DNA from: Sinonovacula constricta
Lineage: Eukaryota; Mollusca; Bivalvia; Cardiida; Solecurtidae
Reading direction: 5' to 3'
DNA length: 64,000 nucleotides
Assembly (NCBI GenBank): GCA_007844125.1
Contig: CM017571.1
Location: forward strand, 1,494,077 to 1,558,076
Of this stretch, positions 60,601-64,000 are shown in pieces. The first letter of the stretch is position 1. Each line of letters starts with the position of its first letter. Below the pieces are notes generated by a model. It did not search any database, was not told where the DNA came from, and saw nothing but the letters and a program-made list of their open reading frames with translations. The position numbers were made by a program, and so were the translations under genes.

Positions 60601-61777
60601 TTTTCTTTTTGTTTTGTTTTTTACCATTCTATGGTCTCAGTATTATACATTATCCACACTTTGTCAGGAGATTTATCTCTTTAGTGTTTCGCCAATATTT
60701 GGTTTTTGAGATGCATATAGGGTGACGTCACAGCGTTAAGAAGCTATCATATTTCTAAACTGAAATTATCATTCTACTTCAACTGTTAAAGAACACATTA
60801 TGAAAATTTTACTAAAGTGTCCTGTTTCTCTTGTGTCTGCTAAAGAACTACTTCAAAATAAACGTGAAAACTATGAAATAGTCACTAGTAAACATGTACG
60901 CCTATCGATTACCAAATTTGTATTTTCAAAATGTAAGATTACATTAATTCGACCAGAACGTCTTCAGTGCTATTTTCACGATTAACTCTTTCTTCGTATA
61001 AAATATGTATCATTTCGTTTTTTAATAATTAGTAATTGCAGTTTTGTCATTTTACGACCCAATAAAAAGCTTTGCGAGGGGTTGGCGTCGCGGTGGGGGC
61101 GAATCGCGCAAAGAAAGCTCAGCGAATATTACAAAAACAAGTGGTGTGTTTTAGCTTTTGACTGACTGAACTAGTTATCAAACACAACTGCGCGTACACT
61201 AATATTTAATCAGTATTCAAGGTTTGTTAAGATTTAAACTTCATGGTTTTACTTTTTGAATCAAAGAATATTGCTTTTTGGAGACATATTGCGAAGACAT
61301 AAATAAGTCATAGTTGTTCAATGTTTTTGTTGCGTGCTGTAAAGGTTCCCCATTTCAAATAAGAATATATGACAAAGTCCTATGAGCATTGCAACATATA
61401 CCAAACTCCGAAAAGGCACAGAACAAGGGTATTTCACATGCAAGCCAAGCGAAAAGCAAGAACGAATTTGTGATGAGCCATTTAACTAAAAATGGAAACC
61501 CGACAGTTACCGCCTTGGAACGGTCTGTCGGCAATATGGACCGACTGGGGTGCTTAAACCGGTTTTACAGAGCTCTAACGGTCCGTGTATATACCGTCTT
61601 TTCATTTTTCATTTTTGCTTTTCTAGTAAGAAAAACGGAAAAGGTACAGTATGTCCTTTTTTTGTTTTTCTATATCGAATTTAAAAAACAAAAAAACAAA
61701 CATATATATTCCAAACCGTTTTCCGAACGTAAAAATGTAGCTGAAAAAAGGACAACTCTAACCGTTTACCGTTTCAC
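60600..61777. other. Intergenic stretch
   Basis: Contains a CRE-like TGACGTCA (60722-60729), a CpG-rich patch near 61065-61110 and a repeat piece (about 61515-61568) shared in inverse orientation with 36545-36600. An open frame at 61389-61802 looks non-coding. Confidence 0.35.
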
Positions 61778-62405
61778 CAATCTCATTAAAATCACATCCT
61801 AACTTTCGCTTCATTACTTTCCGCTGGTAAGGATCTGATAACATTCCGGTAAAGGTCGCCTCAAAGTGACCTTTAAGTTATAAATATTAATGAGCCGATG
61901 ACGTCAAACTTGACCAATCAGAAACCTCGTTACACCGCGGTATTCTTGTCAGACAGCGACAAACACTCACTACCTTTTTCATATTCTGAAGGCGTTCTTC
62001 ATTGATTCTAAAGTTTTGTTTGAACTGTTTTTGAGTGTGTTTGCTCCCACTACCCGTTATCAGAACCTGGAGATATGACATCCCACAAAACAGCACCTAT
62101 CAACTAACGAATGTAATTTCTTTTGGCGTTTGTTTTACTGGATCGCAAATGTCAATGGGGGCTGCTGTCGTGAAAATGTGACACACCTTTAATCGGAATA
62201 CCTTGGACATTGCCGCTCAATATGAATTTCCGTAAATAGCCGTAATCTAGCGAATATTCATGAAGTTATACCCCAACATTTTGCAGCCGACGATATCATT
62301 GGCTAATCAAAGGTCAAACTGAGGTGACACCTAATGCGATGTCATCAGATCCTAACCAGCGGAAAGTAATGAAGCGAAAGTTAGGATGTGATTTTAATGA
62401 GATTG
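61778..62405. mobile_element. Inverted-repeat element M2 with long ends and 9-bp target duplication
   Basis: The left end from CAATCTCATTAAAATCACAT onward returns as a reverse complement ending at 62405 over about 65 bp with very few mismatches, and more weakly for another ~60 bp. CCGTTTCAC (61769-61777) and CCATTTCAC (62406-62414) match at 8 of 9. No transposase. Same 9-bp style as M1 but a different sequence. Confidence 0.82.
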
Positions 62406-62492
62406 CCATTTCACAAAACGAAAAACGAGTGGCGCTGCGATCGCTTGGCCTGGCAAGGGAAGTAACTAGCAAGTCAGGATACACAAGTTTTA

Positions 62493-62671
62493 ATGGCGGC
62501 TAGAAACAGTCGTGCGATAATTGATGTTAACTTTATACGCATAATTTGCTTGGCCGTAGAAGAAACTTTCGCAGATTTAGAGGAGCATACATTAATCATT
62601 AAACAAACCTTAAGCAGAGTCGTGACAGAATCCTTCGAGCCGGATACGGAGTTAGAACTTGGGAGAAGCAG
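62493..62671 (+). CDS. First coding exon of an unidentified gene running off the right edge
   Basis: ATGGCGGCTAGA in good context opens 59 codons plus two bases to a cag|gtttgt donor. The peptide starts MAARNSRAIIDVNFIRIICL and continues with an acidic, probably helical stretch (VEETFADLEEHTLIIK) ending in FEPDTELELGRSR. It has no signal peptide and no motif I recognise. The rest of the window after it is SINE- and T1-bearing intron. The M2 element ends 87 bp upstream, so the promoter either lies within or spans that element. Confidence 0.55.
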
Positions 62672-63147
62672 GTTTGTTTATGTTGTTTTTCTTTTACTTT
62701 TACTTAACTTGTTAATGCAGTAATTCATTTAAACCTACTTATTTTGTTCATTTTACTTATCATTGCATAAGCATGAAAAATCATGTTTATTTGCAACAGT
62801 GGTCAGACAAATCTTGCCCTTCAGTAAGATGTTGCCCTGGACCAACACTGTATTCTGTCTTACTCCTCTGTCCACATCGCTTAGATTTAGTTCCGGTCGG
62901 GGCAAAATCTTTCATGTCGGGAGATTTTCAGTTGAGACTTTTAAACATGCGGTGTGCAAGTGGGTCTATTATAGCCAGAAAATTGTTTATGTTTTTCTCT
63001 CTAGTCTATCAATAATATCTAAAGGCTGATAAAATGTCACTGTGTCACTGCACAGTGTTGCAAAACTTGACCTAGTTTTAAGTTTATGGTCCTATATTTA
63101 AATTTGAAATCATGTTCTTATTTGGTTTTGCTTTTTTAATTTAGAAA

Positions 63148-63358
63148 TACATGGCAGAGACCATAATATGGTCGTTTTTGCCACGTCTAGCTATGTTGGT
63201 GGAAGAAAACCCCTAAAAAGATTGAAGATGAACCACCACCACACAGCAGCTCAGTGGAAAGACATCACACATTAAGTCCTTTGCCCCGATCAAGACTGGA
63301 AACCATATGCTGAGAGGCTGAGAAGTCAAAGGAGTAACAAGTCTATGACACTACCTCT
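63148..63358 (-). mobile_element. S3 SINE
   Basis: Shares its gcagagaccataatatggtc, ccaccaccacacagcagctc-type body and gagaggctgagaag end with 6499-6716 and 23618-23838; the most diverged of the three. Confidence 0.65.
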
Positions 63359-63422
63359 TAAAATGCATTTGAAAATATGAATATAGTACACATTTTGTCC
63401 TTTTACATTAAAAATGTATTAA

Positions 63423-63907
63423 AGTTGTCCAACAGTTTGTCTATATCTGATACATGTAACAACATCTTACCACTGTTCTGGAAAATGCATCATTGCTCAA
63501 CAAACTTATATGTTAGTTTAAGTAAAGGCTGTTTATAACATAAACTTAATTGTAAGACAGTACAAATTATGAAATATATCGCTTAAAATGTCCATTATTT
63601 CCAAATACCTATGATGGGGATTTCAGCTAAATATTGATATCAATGTCAGAGCTGATTACCCGGATATTCATGTAAAGTGATGTCAAAACTAAGTGGTCAC
63701 ATTGTTTTCTTAGTTTAAACATAGCTAACTGTGCAGTTTGGCTCAGATAGGAAATATCTGTTTGCAATGATGAGTGATAATTTATGCTTTGTTGTTACGC
63801 AGATCTAGGGCACCAATAACCAGCATTTTGTAAGCCCTTTTCAGGTACCAATGATTTATTTTGTTATATGAGAAAAAATATTTGGTCTGAACTGTCGGAT
63901 ACCACCT
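63423..63907. mobile_element. T1 element, most complete copy, TTAA-flanked
   Basis: TTAA at 63419-63422 and 63908-63911 flanks a 485-bp element whose ends are AGTTGTCCAACAGTT and the complement of AGGTGGTATCCGACAGTT. TTAA flanks are a piggyBac hallmark, although the end sequence is not a typical piggyBac CCYT. It contains no open frame of note. Confidence 0.65.
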
Positions 63908-64000
63908 TTAACCTGAAAATCAAAGAAGCAGCCAATATGCAATTCCAAATCTAATCGGTGCCTTATTGACAATTGTCTGTTATTATCATTTACTGGCACA

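Larger units (their letters stand above)
62672..64000. other. Presumed first intron of the 62493 gene
   Basis: No second exon found before the window ends. The stretch carries an S3 SINE and a complete T1 element; open frames at 62763-63029 are not supported by splice sites or similarity. Confidence 0.4.

Noticed and set aside
60800..60985. 61-codon + strand frame beginning MKILLKCPVSLVSAKELL
   Set aside because: No splice context or similarity; length is within chance for AT-rich DNA.
61389..61802. 137-codon + strand open frame
   Set aside because: It overlaps a dispersed repeat piece and the M2 arm, with poly-Phe and poly-Lys runs; no splice or similarity support.

Overview
The window is eukaryotic nuclear DNA. 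It is AT-rich, its genes are split by GT-AG introns, and its intergenic space is full of tRNA-derived SINEs, small inverted-repeat DNA elements and microsatellites. The protein matches and this repeat style suggest a marine invertebrate, most likely a bivalve mollusc. That is inference: no species-diagnostic sequence was recognised, and all family calls rest on recalled similarity, not on a search.

Left third (1-32 kb), conserved genes: (i) the last two coding exons of an SLC17 (sialin/phosphate-transporter family) gene on +, 985-2548, entering from the left edge; (ii) a four-exon minus-strand gene, 11914-6750, encoding a twin-CX9C protein of the C22orf39/PANTS (DUF3128) family; (iii) head-to-head with it, 147 bp between start codons, a complete six-exon OGFOD2-like Fe(II)/2-oxoglutarate oxygenase gene on +, 12062-16687, 343 codons; (iv) a seven-exon minus-strand gene, 26731-19179, for a 320-residue proline-rich protein whose C-terminus resembles PRR11; (v) a CpG-rich promoter-like patch at about 30.15-30.34 kb with weak small-gene candidates beyond it.

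Middle (34-41 kb), repeats: a minisatellite of about 62 bp period, a decayed Penelope-type reverse transcriptase, and a tandem array of 0.6-0.7 kb units, five of which carry a degenerate tRNA-like module.

Right-centre (40.7-60.6 kb), a tandem gene cluster: three large duplicated blocks (A, B, C) and a more decayed flank fragment (D). A and C each hold an intact single-exon minus-strand gene (433 and 424 codons) for an unrecognised multi-pass membrane protein with a large C-terminal domain. B holds a copy broken by a 718-bp insertion and a 3' deletion that fuses it to a transposon remnant. A and C are nearly identical in the C-terminal half and 3' flank but clearly diverged in the membrane half, which suggests gene conversion or diversifying selection. 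Long TA and CA tracts sit at the block junctions.

Right end (61.7-64 kb): the first coding exon of an unidentified + strand gene (62493) with an inverted-repeat element ending 87 bp upstream of its ATG.

Across the window, two inverted-repeat element types are flanked by 9-bp target duplications (Mutator-like style). One copy landed directly on the SLC17 splice donor; another was copied along with the membrane-gene cluster and serves as an age marker. No new molecular system could be shown. The membrane-protein cluster is the best candidate for something undescribed.
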